45,576 bases of DNA, taken from NCBI RefSeq assembly GCF_034006665.1, contig NZ_JAVESI010000029.1, forward strand, positions 1-45,576, read 5' to 3'. This DNA comes from Trichloromonas sp034006665. Lineage in GTDB: Bacteria > Desulfobacterota > Desulfuromonadia > Desulfuromonadales > Trichloromonadaceae. Below, piece by piece: positions 23,464 through 31,626 of the stretch. The position numbers and the translations under genes were made by a program. How positions within the stretch are numbered: position 1 is the stretch's first letter; every line of letters starts with the position of its first letter. The notes under the pieces are model-generated. The model worked only from the letters and a program-made list of their open reading frames with translations, was not told where the DNA came from and did no database searches.

Positions 23464-23709
23464 ATGTTTTTTGAAATCATTGGCGCTCTTCGCAATGTCG
23501 AAACCTTCGCGATAGGCTCCAAGATTCGCGAGCTTCCCCGTTTACGGAAGATTTATGGGCCGGGGCGTTGGCGAAAACGCAAGGGAATTGCGGAAGTAAA
23601 ATTACCGGATGGGATAATTAAAACGGCGGAACTCCACTGGTACGAAGCAAGCGGCATTGGCCCGGTCGAATTCAAAATAAAACGATACCTGGAGAACGGT
23701 CATGATTAA
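23464..23709 (+). CDS. Small basic protein of unknown function, first gene of a TA-like pair
   Basis: 81 residues, strongly basic, with conserved-looking stretches IRELPRLRKIYGPGRWRKRKG and TAELHWYEASGIGPVEFKIK. I believe similar sequences occur as hypothetical proteins in many bacteria, usually with the same downstream partner, but I cannot name a domain. Its end overlaps the next gene by eight bases. Size, charge, coupling and surroundings suggest a toxin-antitoxin-like pair; which gene would be toxin is unknown. ATG 23464 is used; no strong ribosome site is seen other than GGGGTCCG. Confidence 0.65.
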   Translation: MFFEIIGALRNVETFAIGSKIRELPRLRKIYGPGRWRKRKGIAEVKLPDGIIKTAELHWYEASGIGPVEFKIKRYLENGHD

Positions 23710-23932
23710 TACAAAAATGAAGGAACATCATTTCGCGGTCTGTATCAAGAATGACGACTATCAGGTTTCCCTTGAGAAGATGAAAATTTATCAAATTCTT
23801 TCAGATCCGGAGGCCCGCAAGCACCGTCAAGTCAGGGTTGTCGATGAGTCGGGGGAAGACTATTTGTACCCCGAAGATTTTTTCGTGCCGATCGATTTGC
23901 CTGATGCCGTGCAACGTGCTGCCGTGGGGTAG
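23702..23932 (+). CDS. Small acidic protein of unknown function, second gene of a TA-like pair
   Basis: 76 residues, acidic, with HHFAVCIKNDDYQVSLEKMK, then KIYQILSD and VRVVDESGEDYLYPEDFFVP. The block 'DESGEDYLYP' is recognisable from uncharacterised proteins found with the basic partner. No known toxin or antitoxin fold can be assigned from the sequence. Translationally coupled to the preceding gene. Confidence 0.65.
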   Translation: MINTKMKEHHFAVCIKNDDYQVSLEKMKIYQILSDPEARKHRQVRVVDESGEDYLYPEDFFVPIDLPDAVQRAAVG

Positions 23933-23941
23933 CTCTCTTTT

Positions 23942-24306
23942 ATCCACGGAAGAAGTCGCGAAAGATTAAAGGCGGGGTTTGGACAGGATAAAAGCGGATA
24001 ACTGCTTATAAAAGCAGGATAAATCTCTTTTGAGGTTTGGATTTTAACATCAGATTTTATCCGCCCTTATCCGTATTTTCTGCCCCTTCCGTGTACTAAA
24101 AAAGACTTTAGCTTTTGTCTGGTGTTGTCCGTGTGCGTCCGTGGCTGAAAAACAATTGGCCACAGAACCACACAGAAAAAGGCGGACAAATGCAGATTCA
24201 AAGGCTTTCTTTTGGACAGGATAAAGGCGGATAACTGCTTATAAAAGCAGGATAAGTCTTTTGATGTTTGGATTTAACATTAGACTTTATCCGCTCTTAT
24301 CCCGTC
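23942..24306. repeat. Composite interspersed repeat, double copy
   Basis: A full middle/inner unit (TATCCACGGAAGAAG ... GGACAGGATAAAAGCGG ... TTATCCGCCCTTATCCG ... CCTTCCGTGTAC), an outer right arm (GTCCGTGTGCGTCCGTGGC), then a new outer left arm (GGCCACAGAACCACACAG) and a second inner unit ending TTATCCCGTCAAA. From 24112 on it is nearly identical to 26043-26239. No gene in this 408-base gap. Confidence 0.92.
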
Positions 24307-24340
24307 AAACAGTTTACCGTTTTTCGAAAGGAGACAGCCG

Positions 24341-24562
24341 GTGCCGACAATCGATGAAATCATTCAGGAAATCGAAAAATTGTCCGGTGTCGAAAGGGTC
24401 AAGGTCGTTGACCGCGTTCTACGCGACACCATAAAGCCCGATGCCGAAATCGAGGCGGTTTGGGTGCGCGAGGCCTCTGCGCGCTGGGATGCCTTTGTCC
24501 AGGGCCGAGTCGAGTCCGTATCTTACGCCGAGGTTATGAACAAATATCGGGCAAATGTTTGA
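24341..24562 (+). CDS. Addiction-module component protein (TIGR02574-type antitoxin), lone
   Basis: 73 residues starting with GTG 24341 behind AAAGGAGACAG. Sequence MPTIDEIIQEIEKLSGVERV and the C-terminal WDAFVQGRVESVSYAEVMNK are typical of the 'putative addiction module component' family, normally followed by a RelE/ParE-type toxin. No toxin follows; the next gene, 48 bases on, is an AlbA_2 protein. It is either an orphan antitoxin or a remnant. Confidence 0.75.
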   Translation: MPTIDEIIQEIEKLSGVERVKVVDRVLRDTIKPDAEIEAVWVREASARWDAFVQGRVESVSYAEVMNKYRANV

Positions 24563-24610
24563 TCAGCTTGTTTACGGAAGGCGCGGAAACAGAAAAAGAG
24601 AACGCTTGGC

Positions 24611-25942
24611 ATGAGTGAATCGAACCGGATCGAATACAAACGCGAACTGACCGACACCCTCGAACGGGAGGCCGTGGCCTTTCTCAATTATCGGGATGGC
24701 GGCGTGATTTATGTCGGTGTTGACGATCACGGCCAGGCTCTCGGGTTGGCTCATGCGGATCGGCTGCAACTGGAAATCAAGGATCGGCTGAAAAACAACA
24801 TCCAGCCCTCCACACTCGGGCTCTTCGATGTGCTGCTGAAGCGGCGGCAAGGCCTGGAGATCATCAAGGTCACCCTCGCCAGCGGCCCGGAAAAGCCCTA
24901 TTACCTGAAAAAGCGGGGGATGACCGAGAAAGGGTGCTTCCTGCGGGTCGGCAGCGCCGTCGAGCCCATGCCTATCGCCATGATCGAAAGCCTCTTTGCC
25001 CGGCGCACCCGCAATTCCATCGGCAAGATTCGCGCACCCCGGCAGGATCTGACCTTTGAACAGCTCAAGATTTATTACAACGAGGCGGGATATGACCTCA
25101 ACGAGCAGTTCACCGCCAATCTCGAACTGCTGACGGAGTCCGGCGAATTCAACTACGCCGCCTATCTGCTCGCCGACCGCAACGGCCTTTCCGTCAAGGT
25201 CGCCAAATATCGCGGGACCGACCGGGTCGATTTGATAGAAAACAATGAATACGGTTTCTGCTCCCTAGTGAAGGCCACCAAGCAGGTGCTTGACCGATTG
25301 GCGGTGGAGAATCGGACCCTCACCCGCATCACCCCTCGCGAGCGCATCGACCAACCCCTCATCAACCCCATCGCCCTGCGCGAGGCGGTGGTCAACGCCA
25401 TTGTCCACAACGACTATTCCAATGAGGTGCCGCCCAAATTCGAGCTATTCGCCAACCGGCTCGAAATTACCTCGGCGGGCGGCTTGCCTCAAGGGCTCAA
25501 TCAGGCCGAGTTTTTTCAGGGCTTTTCGGTGCCGCGTAACAAGGAAATCATGCGCGTGTTTAAAGACTTGGAGTTGGTCGAATACCTCGGCTCGGGGCTA
25601 CCTCGCATTCTCAAGGCCTATCCGCCTGAGGTGTTCAGCTTTTCGGAAAACTTTCTGCGGATGCTCTTCCCTTATGGGGGAACGGAACAGACCTCCTCCC
25701 GGGAGACCCCTGAGTTGGGTGAAAAGTTGGGTGAAAAGTTGGGTGAAAAGTTGGGTGAAACCAGATATGCCATTCTTTCAAGGATTCAACAAAGCCCGGA
25801 AATCACCATAGTAAAGCTTGCACAGGAACTTGGCTTGAGTACGACAGCCGTTGAAAAGCAGATAGGTCTTTTGAAAGAACAGGGCTACCTCAAGCGTATT
25901 GGCCCGGCCAAGGGTGGGCATTGGGAGGTTTTCGTCGGATAG
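24611..25942 (+). CDS. Schlafen-like AlbA_2 / RecG-like ATP-binding transcriptional regulator (COG2865 type)
   Basis: 443 residues. N-terminal AlbA_2 domain (ESNRIEYKRELTDTLEREAV, VIYVGVDDHGQALGL). A HATPase_c_4-like domain is centred at residues 250-340 (LREAVVNAIVHNDYS, FELFANRLEITSAGGLP, ELVEYLGSGLPRI). A winged helix ends the protein (ITIVKLAQELGLSTTAVEKQ). Members are often mobile-region genes of unclear role. A 12-base unit repeated four times (LGEK) lies between the HATPase and winged-helix domains. The 3' end abuts a repeat that begins mid-element. Confidence 0.85.
   Translation: MSESNRIEYKRELTDTLEREAVAFLNYRDGGVIYVGVDDHGQALGLAHADRLQLEIKDRLKNNIQPSTLGLFDVLLKRRQGLEIIKVTLASGPEKPYYLKKRGMTEKGCFLRVGSAVEPMPIAMIESLFARRTRNSIGKIRAPRQDLTFEQLKIYYNEAGYDLNEQFTANLELLTESGEFNYAAYLLADRNGLSVKVAKYRGTDRVDLIENNEYGFCSLVKATKQVLDRLAVENRTLTRITPRERIDQPLINPIALREAVVNAIVHNDYSNEVPPKFELFANRLEITSAGGLPQGLNQAEFFQGFSVPRNKEIMRVFKDLELVEYLGSGLPRILKAYPPEVFSFSENFLRMLFPYGGTEQTSSRETPELGEKLGEKLGEKLGETRYAILSRIQQSPEITIVKLAQELGLSTTAVEKQIGLLKEQGYLKRIGPAKGGHWEVFVG
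25715..25762 (+). repeat. In-frame 12-bp tandem repeat TTGGGTGAAAAG x4
   Basis: Three perfect units and one with the last two bases changed, encoding LGEK-LGEK-LGEK-LGET in a linker. Copy-number change would keep the reading frame. Confidence 0.97.
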
Positions 25943-25944
25943 GT

Positions 25945-26278
25945 GCGGATAGAACCTGATACGTCTTTTTGTTTTTGGTTTAATATCCGATTTTATCCGT
26001 ATTTTCCGTTCCTTTCGTGGGCTGAAGAAGAGTTTGTTTTTTAGCTTTTGTCCGGTGTTGTCCGTGTGCGTCCGTGGCTGAAAAACAATTGGCCACAGAA
26101 CCACACAGAAAAAGGCGGACAAATGCAGCATCAGAGCCTTTCTTTGGACAGGATAAAGTCGGATAACTGCGGATAAAAGCAGGATAAATCTTTTGAGGTT
26201 TGGATTTTAACATCCGATTTTATCCGCCCTTATCCCGTCAAAAGATTTTCTAGGTTTGTCCGTGCTTTCCGTGGACCC
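25945..26278. repeat. Composite interspersed repeat, truncated first copy plus full second copy
   Basis: Starts inside the inner layer (GCGGATAGAACCTGATACG) right after the AlbA_2 stop, with right arms TTTATCCGTATTTTCCG and TTTCGTGGGC. Then outer arms GTCCGTGTGCGTCCGTGGC / GGCCACAGAACCACACAG, inner unit GGACAGGATAAAGTCGG ... TTATCCGCCCTTATCCCGTC and right arm GTCCGTGCTTTCCGTGGACC. No gene in this 377-base gap. Confidence 0.92.
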
Positions 26279-26319
26279 AGAGAAGGTTTTCAGACTTTTT
26301 TAGAGGTGGAGGTCATTTT

Positions 26320-26505
26320 ATGCCTACGGTAAAAGAGCGCATGAAAGAAGTCATCCAGTCGCAGCCCGATGATGCCTCTTATGAGGAAATTTTTCGGGAA
26401 TTGGCTTTTGAGCGTATGGTCGATCGGGGTTTGGCGGATTTTCGTGAAGGGCGGGTTTTGTCCAGCGATGATTTGGAGCGGCGGAGTCGTACATGGCAAA
26501 AGTAG
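26320..26505 (+). CDS. Small antitoxin of a ParE-type module
   Basis: 61 residues, ATG 26320 with a GGTGGAGGTC ribosome site. The protein (MPTVKERMKEVIQSQPDDAS, ERMVDRGLADFREGRVLSSD) resembles short unclassified antitoxins encoded before RelE/ParE toxins. Overlaps the toxin gene by 13 bases. Confidence 0.75.
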   Translation: MPTVKERMKEVIQSQPDDASYEEIFRELAFERMVDRGLADFREGRVLSSDDLERRSRTWQK

Positions 26506-26789
26506 TCTGGACGGCCGAAGCCGAACGTTGGCTGCGGGATATCCACGATTATATCGCCGAAGACAACCCGCCGGCAGCCCGCAAGGTGATTGCCGATATT
26601 GTCCAGAAGGCAAAAAATCTAGCCGATTTTCCGGAGGTCGGTCATTGCTATCGGATGGAACCCGAGGGTGAAATCAGAATCCTCCTTTATGGCCATTACC
26701 GCATTGCGTATCTATGGGCGGCCGGGCGGGATTTTGTGATCTTGGGTGTTTTTCATGGTGCTCTGGATATCGAACGCTATCTTCCATGA
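26493..26789 (+). CDS. RelE/ParE-superfamily toxin
   Basis: 98 residues. ParE pattern: VVWTAEAERWLRDIHDYIAE, DNPPAARKVIADIVQKAKNL, FPEVGHCYR, IRILLYGHYRIAYLW and a final HGALDIERYL. ParE toxins poison DNA gyrase whereas RelE cleave mRNA; sequence favours the ParE side but does not prove it. Confidence 0.85.
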   Translation: MAKVVWTAEAERWLRDIHDYIAEDNPPAARKVIADIVQKAKNLADFPEVGHCYRMEPEGEIRILLYGHYRIAYLWAAGRDFVILGVFHGALDIERYLP

Positions 26790-26801
26790 GTCGATGGTTG
26801 G

Positions 26802-26887
26802 TTTTTGTCCGTGCCTTCCGTGGACCAAGAGAAAAGATTTTCAAGATTTAGCTTTTGTCCGCTGTTGTCTGTGTGTGTCCGTGGCTG
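26802..26887. repeat. Composite interspersed repeat, right half
   Basis: Right arm of the middle layer (TGTCCGTGCCTTCCGTGGACC) followed by the right arm of the outer layer (GTTGTCTGTGTGTGTCCGTG), without left arms. With the arm at 26255-26279 it brackets the ParE-type cassette. Confidence 0.85.
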
Positions 26888-26907
26888 AATGAGGTTTTTG
26901 ACGATTT

Positions 26908-28455
26908 ATGAGCAGTGCCCGTAAGCATCTTCGTAATCTGGCGTTTAACTGGGGGGGACATGCCAGCACTTTGCTGGTGATGTTTTTTCTCTCGCCTTAC
27001 ATCGTCGGCAAGCTTGACGCCGTCTCTTACGGCATCTGGAGTCTACTCAGTGTTCTTACCGGCTACATGGGCATCTTCGATCTGGGGGTGCGGGCCAGTG
27101 TCGGGCGGCATGTGGCGTTGTATCTGGGGAAGGATGATCCTGTCGGGGTGGACGAGACCATTCGCGCCGGATTCGGGTTTTTTAGTCTGGTTGGTGGGTT
27201 GATTCTATTGGTAGGAATCGCACTTGGATGGTTTTTCCCGGTGCTGTTTAAAGACGTTGGCCCTGAACATTACGGTACAGTCCGCGTTCTTTTGCCGTTG
27301 ATGGTGGTAAATGTCTGGTTGTCCGCCATTGCTGCCATTAATTCAAGTGTCCTTGCGGCCCATGATCGATTCGATATTGCTCGTGGGGTCGATATGGCAG
27401 TGCTGCTGGTTCGCACGATAGCGACGATCTATGTTCTGGAAATGGGGTGGGGGCTGTGGGGGTTGGTTGTCGCTATTCTCGCGGGAAATATCTGCGCGGT
27501 TATCGGCAACCGGATTTGTGCTGGCAGGGTTCATAAAGGGTTGAAGAGCTTCCCTTTTTTGTACACGAAGGAAAGACTTCAAGAGTTATTTGGCTATGGT
27601 ATCCCCGCTGCAATTTCAAATTCATCGGTAAAAATTATAGGTCAAAGCGATCTGGTTATAGTTGGTTTAGCTATAGGCGTATCATCTGTGCGTGAGTATA
27701 GTGTTGGTGGAATGTTAATTTTGTATACATACACTTTCCTTAAAATAATAAATAATACGTTTTTCCCATCTATACAGAAGAGTATTGCGAGGGGGTTCGA
27801 GGGGGAAGCTAAACATCTTTTTTATCGTCAAATAAGAGTTTCATTAAGTGCTGGACTTCTTGTATACCTTGGCTATGCTTTTTATTCCGAGCCATTTATC
27901 AATTTATGGATGTTACAAGATAATTTTGATGTTAGCTCAGTTCGATCCTCTGCTATGGTTATGACAATTCTTGCCATCGCAAATATCCCCGTATTGTTTA
28001 CAAATCCATGTAAAGGTTACCTTGCTGCACTTGGCTATGTTAGGTTTAACGCTGCGATTACCTTCACTGAAGCTTTAGTGAACTTGTTTTTCTCAATATT
28101 TTTCGTTGTAGCTCTCGACTTGGGTTTGGCCGGTGTGGCCTTGGGAACGCTTGCTGGCCGGCTTCTTGTTCCAACGATATTGGTTCCGTGTCATCTTGCC
28201 AAAAACGGCAATATCCCTTTAAGCAGATATATTTCATCTTCAGTTATTCCTGGTATCGTTGCCGGAATTCTGTTTTCGTTGATTTGTTCATTTTCTATAA
28301 AAATTTGGTATCCAGAGACATGGCTTTTGTTTTTCACTCATCTGTTCATTCTTTTGTTGTTGTGGGCGCCTTTGTTTTATTTCATTTTGCTACCAGATGA
28401 TTACAGAAAAAAAATCAGTAAAAAATTTAAACGAGTAGAGTCTGCTAAATTTTAA
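26908..28455 (+). CDS. Wzx-type polysaccharide flippase (MOP/MATE superfamily)
   Basis: 515 residues with about 14 hydrophobic helices, beginning RNLAFNWGGHASTLLVMFFL and SPYIVGKLDAVSYGIWSLLS, the usual start of Wzx/oligosaccharide transporters. It should flip lipid-linked repeat units across the inner membrane. The 3' two-thirds (from about 27570) drops sharply in GC compared with the 5' part, hinting at a recombination joint or a foreign segment. First gene of an assembly block running to 34227. Confidence 0.88.
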   Translation: MSSARKHLRNLAFNWGGHASTLLVMFFLSPYIVGKLDAVSYGIWSLLSVLTGYMGIFDLGVRASVGRHVALYLGKDDPVGVDETIRAGFGFFSLVGGLILLVGIALGWFFPVLFKDVGPEHYGTVRVLLPLMVVNVWLSAIAAINSSVLAAHDRFDIARGVDMAVLLVRTIATIYVLEMGWGLWGLVVAILAGNICAVIGNRICAGRVHKGLKSFPFLYTKERLQELFGYGIPAAISNSSVKIIGQSDLVIVGLAIGVSSVREYSVGGMLILYTYTFLKIINNTFFPSIQKSIARGFEGEAKHLFYRQIRVSLSAGLLVYLGYAFYSEPFINLWMLQDNFDVSSVRSSAMVMTILAIANIPVLFTNPCKGYLAALGYVRFNAAITFTEALVNLFFSIFFVVALDLGLAGVALGTLAGRLLVPTILVPCHLAKNGNIPLSRYISSSVIPGIVAGILFSLICSFSIKIWYPETWLLFFTHLFILLLLWAPLFYFILLPDDYRKKISKKFKRVESAKF

Positions 28456-28464
28456 GAGAGCCCT

Positions 28465-30222
28465 ATGTCGAATTTTAAAAATAAAGCGATTGTTCTTGGC
28501 ATCAGCGGCAACGGTTTGGGAATCGTCCGTTCGCTTGGCCGTCGTGGTGTCGAGGTGGTTGTTGTTGCAGACACGGAAACCTCGGCGAACTTATTCAGTC
28601 GCTATATTTCAACAAAAAAGTTTTTCTGTGGGAGTGAAAGCGCTCTTGTCGATGAACTGTTGAGTTGGGGTCGGGGTTTTGACGAAAAGCCGGTTTTGTT
28701 TCCGGTGCGTGATGCAACTGTTCTTGCCTTAGCCGACAGGCTTGAAGAGGTGAAGAGATATTATCACCTTGTCGTGCCTGCCGCTGAAACCGTTAAAAAA
28801 GCCTTGTGTAAAACTACATTTTTCCAAATGGCCGAAGAGTTCGGTTTGGCTGTCCCTAGATCTTTTTCGATCAAAAATTTCGACGAAATGACGCGCTTGC
28901 CCGACGATGTGAAATACCCCGTTATCGTCAAGCCTGAGTACAGAAATGATAGCTACATCGCCAATGTCTCGGGTAAGGCGTTTGTCGCGCAGGGCAGGGA
29001 TGAGATGCTTGAGTGCTATGGAAAATTTTCCGAATACCAGGCTGAGGCCATCGTTCAAGAGTACATTCCCGGAAGCGATTCAGACCTGTATTTCTGTTTT
29101 CAATATTATAAAAAAGACACTACCTTGGCTGCCTCATTGTGTGGCCGAAAGATCAGGCAATATCCCCCCTCTTGCGGAAGCACTTCTTCTTGTGAAGTTG
29201 TAAACAGCCCCGAGGTCGAGGAGATTACGACTCGGTTCTTTAAGAAAATCGATTATGTCGGGCCTTGTTCGATGGAGATGAAACGTGACCCTCGCGATGG
29301 GCAGTTCTATCTCATTGAGCCGACTGTGGGCCGACTTGATTGGAACAATGCTTTTGCCGAGGGGAATGCTTTGCCGATTGCGTTCATGAATTATCTTGAC
29401 GCTATGGATTTGCCTTTTCCTGCATTCGAACAAAAAAAGATTTCAAGACGATGGATTAGATGGTCCGCTGATTCTGAGTCAGCAAAAATACACATAAACA
29501 ATGGAGAATTGACTTGGTCAGATTGGTTGTGGTCAATCAGGCCGCCAGTAACTGGGGCGATATTTTCATTCGATGATCCTATGCCTGTAATTGTGAGTTA
29601 TGCGAGAAGGATAAAAAGGAAATATTCTTTAATTACAAGCAGAATCAAAAAGAAAACTAAAAGAATAATTAGAAAAATATTTATTTACGAAAAATACATA
29701 ATCTTCAAAAAAGATATTGATATAAATAACCTCCCCTCAGTTGAGGATAGATTCCTTTTTAAAGAGGCCAAAGCTGAAGACATTTCTGGTTTTATTGAAA
29801 ATTTCAAGTCTCACTATAATGAAGACGATCATGCGCATCTCTTGAATCGTGTTGACTCCGGTGATTTTCTGATCCTTGGCTATCTCAAAGAGTCGCCCAA
29901 TAATCCCTGTTCTTTTTTTTGGCTCACAGAAAAAGATATATTTTTTTTAAAAAAACAACAGATTTTGTATCAGAGCGATGAGATTTGTAGTTGCCGGGCA
30001 TTTGTTTTAGAGCAATTTAGGAATATTGGTTTTAGCAGTAATTTTAGAAAGTATGCCGAATTATTTGCTTTAGAAAAAGGATATAAGTCTATTCTATCTT
30101 TTGTAAGAAAAAACAATATCAATCAAATAAAGGTTTTGAAAAAGGTAGGGTGTTCTGAGTGCGGTAATTTATCGAGGACTGTTATTTTCGGAAAAGAGTT
30201 TATTCGTATTAATTCTTTATGA
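28465..30222 (+). CDS. ATP-grasp ligase fused to a GNAT-like domain
   Basis: 585 residues. Part one (1-390) is an ATP-grasp enzyme: AIVLGISGNGLGIVRSLGRR, VLFPVRDATVLALADRL, VKYPVIVKPEYRNDS (ATP-binding Lys) and SMEMKRDPRDGQFYLIEPTV (metal-binding Glu). A basic linker (RIKKKTKRIIRKIF, about residue 397) follows. Part two (about 425-585) has GNAT-like order: AKAEDISGFIENF, GDFLILGYL, FRKYAELFALEKGYKSI and VLKKVGCSECGN. ATP-grasp enzymes form amide-type bonds, so the protein may make and acylate an amino-sugar or amino-acid substituent (inference). The linker and GNAT part are very AT-rich. Confidence 0.8.
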   Translation: MSNFKNKAIVLGISGNGLGIVRSLGRRGVEVVVVADTETSANLFSRYISTKKFFCGSESALVDELLSWGRGFDEKPVLFPVRDATVLALADRLEEVKRYYHLVVPAAETVKKALCKTTFFQMAEEFGLAVPRSFSIKNFDEMTRLPDDVKYPVIVKPEYRNDSYIANVSGKAFVAQGRDEMLECYGKFSEYQAEAIVQEYIPGSDSDLYFCFQYYKKDTTLAASLCGRKIRQYPPSCGSTSSCEVVNSPEVEEITTRFFKKIDYVGPCSMEMKRDPRDGQFYLIEPTVGRLDWNNAFAEGNALPIAFMNYLDAMDLPFPAFEQKKISRRWIRWSADSESAKIHINNGELTWSDWLWSIRPPVTGAIFSFDDPMPVIVSYARRIKRKYSLITSRIKKKTKRIIRKIFIYEKYIIFKKDIDINNLPSVEDRFLFKEAKAEDISGFIENFKSHYNEDDHAHLLNRVDSGDFLILGYLKESPNNPCSFFWLTEKDIFFLKKQQILYQSDEICSCRAFVLEQFRNIGFSSNFRKYAELFALEKGYKSILSFVRKNNINQIKVLKKVGCSECGNLSRTVIFGKEFIRINSL

Positions 30223-30234
30223 TAGAGTATAAAC

Positions 30235-31626
30235 ATGTTTTTTAATCGAATAAAATCGAATAAAACTGAAAATTATCTAGATCTGAAGAAAATATTTCAG
30301 CTCGATGGGACTTGTTTGATCGACTGTTTGAGTGATTCTAATAAAAAGAAAATTACTAGTACTATTGCTTTGTCTTCCTACGGCTCGGCTAATAAAGACA
30401 TATTTCTTGTCACGAAAAAATGTATCTATTTAAATGAATTCTTTCCTTCTTTCATTTGGGAAAGTCTACCACTTCATTCTAATAAAAACATAAGGGAACT
30501 AATAAATAACGAAATTTTTATAACACTGCAGTGTTCAGGGTTGCCCTTGATCCAAAAATGGTATTGGCCCAATGGGTGTCGAAGTTTTTTTAGCTTTCGG
30601 GCCGATATGGATGCCGGTGATGAAACTGGTCTGTTGCGATTTGTTGATACTATTCGTCCTTGGTCGAAAAGTTTGTCCTTGTTTGTTTGTGGGAAGGCGT
30701 ATGTGGGGAAGGCGCATCTTTTACAAGAAGTCGTTGGCTTGGGGTCTGAGGTCGGGAACCACACTTTTGTTCACTATGTTTTTGACGATAAAAAACGTAA
30801 TCGGAAAAATCTTGAACTGACAGAGGATTTGTTAGCAGGTGTCGGTGTTGTTCCTAAAGGGTATGTCGGACCGGCCAGTTTCTGGCATCCATCGATGTAC
30901 GATGTTTTAGAGGAAAAGGGGTATCAGTACGCCAGTTCTTTTGGCGTTGGTCATGATGACTTTCCTTTTTTCCTGTCAAAGAATGATTCCGAAGCTTACA
31001 GCATGGTTGAAATCCCTTTTCACTGTCTCGGAGACCGCTTCCCCAAGTTTGGTTTAGAACTTGGTTCAGAGGAAGTGGGCCGTTTTTTCGAGCAATTGTT
31101 GGAAAAGAAATATCATTCCTGTGAGCCCATGTTCATCTATGGCCATCCCGATATGCCAGGGCGCATGGGTGATTGTCCTCAGTTAGTTAAGCGCATCTGT
31201 CAGAAGGCGCTGTCTTACGAGGACGTTTGTACCGGCAATATGGCGGATATCGCCGCGTGGTGGCGCAGGCGTGACAGTGCCACGGCTAACATCGAATTCG
31301 ACAAAGTCAACAACCGAGTTTTTGCCACCGATTACCAAGCGAGCCCCGATGTGTTTTGGAGCATTCAAGTCACAGAAGATTGCAAATACCTTGTCAGTGG
31401 ACAGGATCTTCAAGCGGGAGTCAGTCTCGACTCGTTGGATTCTTATAAAAAAATCGACTTGTCGCATATCCCCTTTGCCAAGGTTGGGGAAGTAGTTGAT
31501 TGCCCTCCTGAGAAAGAAAATTTGCGAAAAAGGCTTGGTAATTGGCGCCGTGAATATCAGCGCAAACGGAAAATGATTCACCAATTAAATACGACTTATA
31601 AGCAGGTGAAAGGGGCCATCCCTTGA
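30235..31626 (+). CDS. Polysaccharide deacetylase-family protein (NodB fold), divergent
   Basis: 463 residues. NodB core about residues 120-300: FRADMDAGDETGLLRFVDT (Asp pair), GSEVGNHTFVHYVFDD (zinc His residues), GYVGPASFWHPSMYDVLEEK and a late FIYGHPDMPGR. N-terminal 110 residues are AT-rich and unrecognised; the C-terminal 110 may be a small beta domain. No signal peptide is seen. Its 3' end overlaps the next gene by four bases. It probably deacetylates a sugar intermediate, beside the ATP-grasp/GNAT protein. Confidence 0.78.
   Translation: MFFNRIKSNKTENYLDLKKIFQLDGTCLIDCLSDSNKKKITSTIALSSYGSANKDIFLVTKKCIYLNEFFPSFIWESLPLHSNKNIRELINNEIFITLQCSGLPLIQKWYWPNGCRSFFSFRADMDAGDETGLLRFVDTIRPWSKSLSLFVCGKAYVGKAHLLQEVVGLGSEVGNHTFVHYVFDDKKRNRKNLELTEDLLAGVGVVPKGYVGPASFWHPSMYDVLEEKGYQYASSFGVGHDDFPFFLSKNDSEAYSMVEIPFHCLGDRFPKFGLELGSEEVGRFFEQLLEKKYHSCEPMFIYGHPDMPGRMGDCPQLVKRICQKALSYEDVCTGNMADIAAWWRRRDSATANIEFDKVNNRVFATDYQASPDVFWSIQVTEDCKYLVSGQDLQAGVSLDSLDSYKKIDLSHIPFAKVGEVVDCPPEKENLRKRLGNWRREYQRKRKMIHQLNTTYKQVKGAIP

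Noticed and set aside
21402..24306. CRISPR array
   Set aside because: The repeats are long, irregular, internally palindromic and separated by genes, not by uniform 30-40 bp spacers; no cas gene is present.
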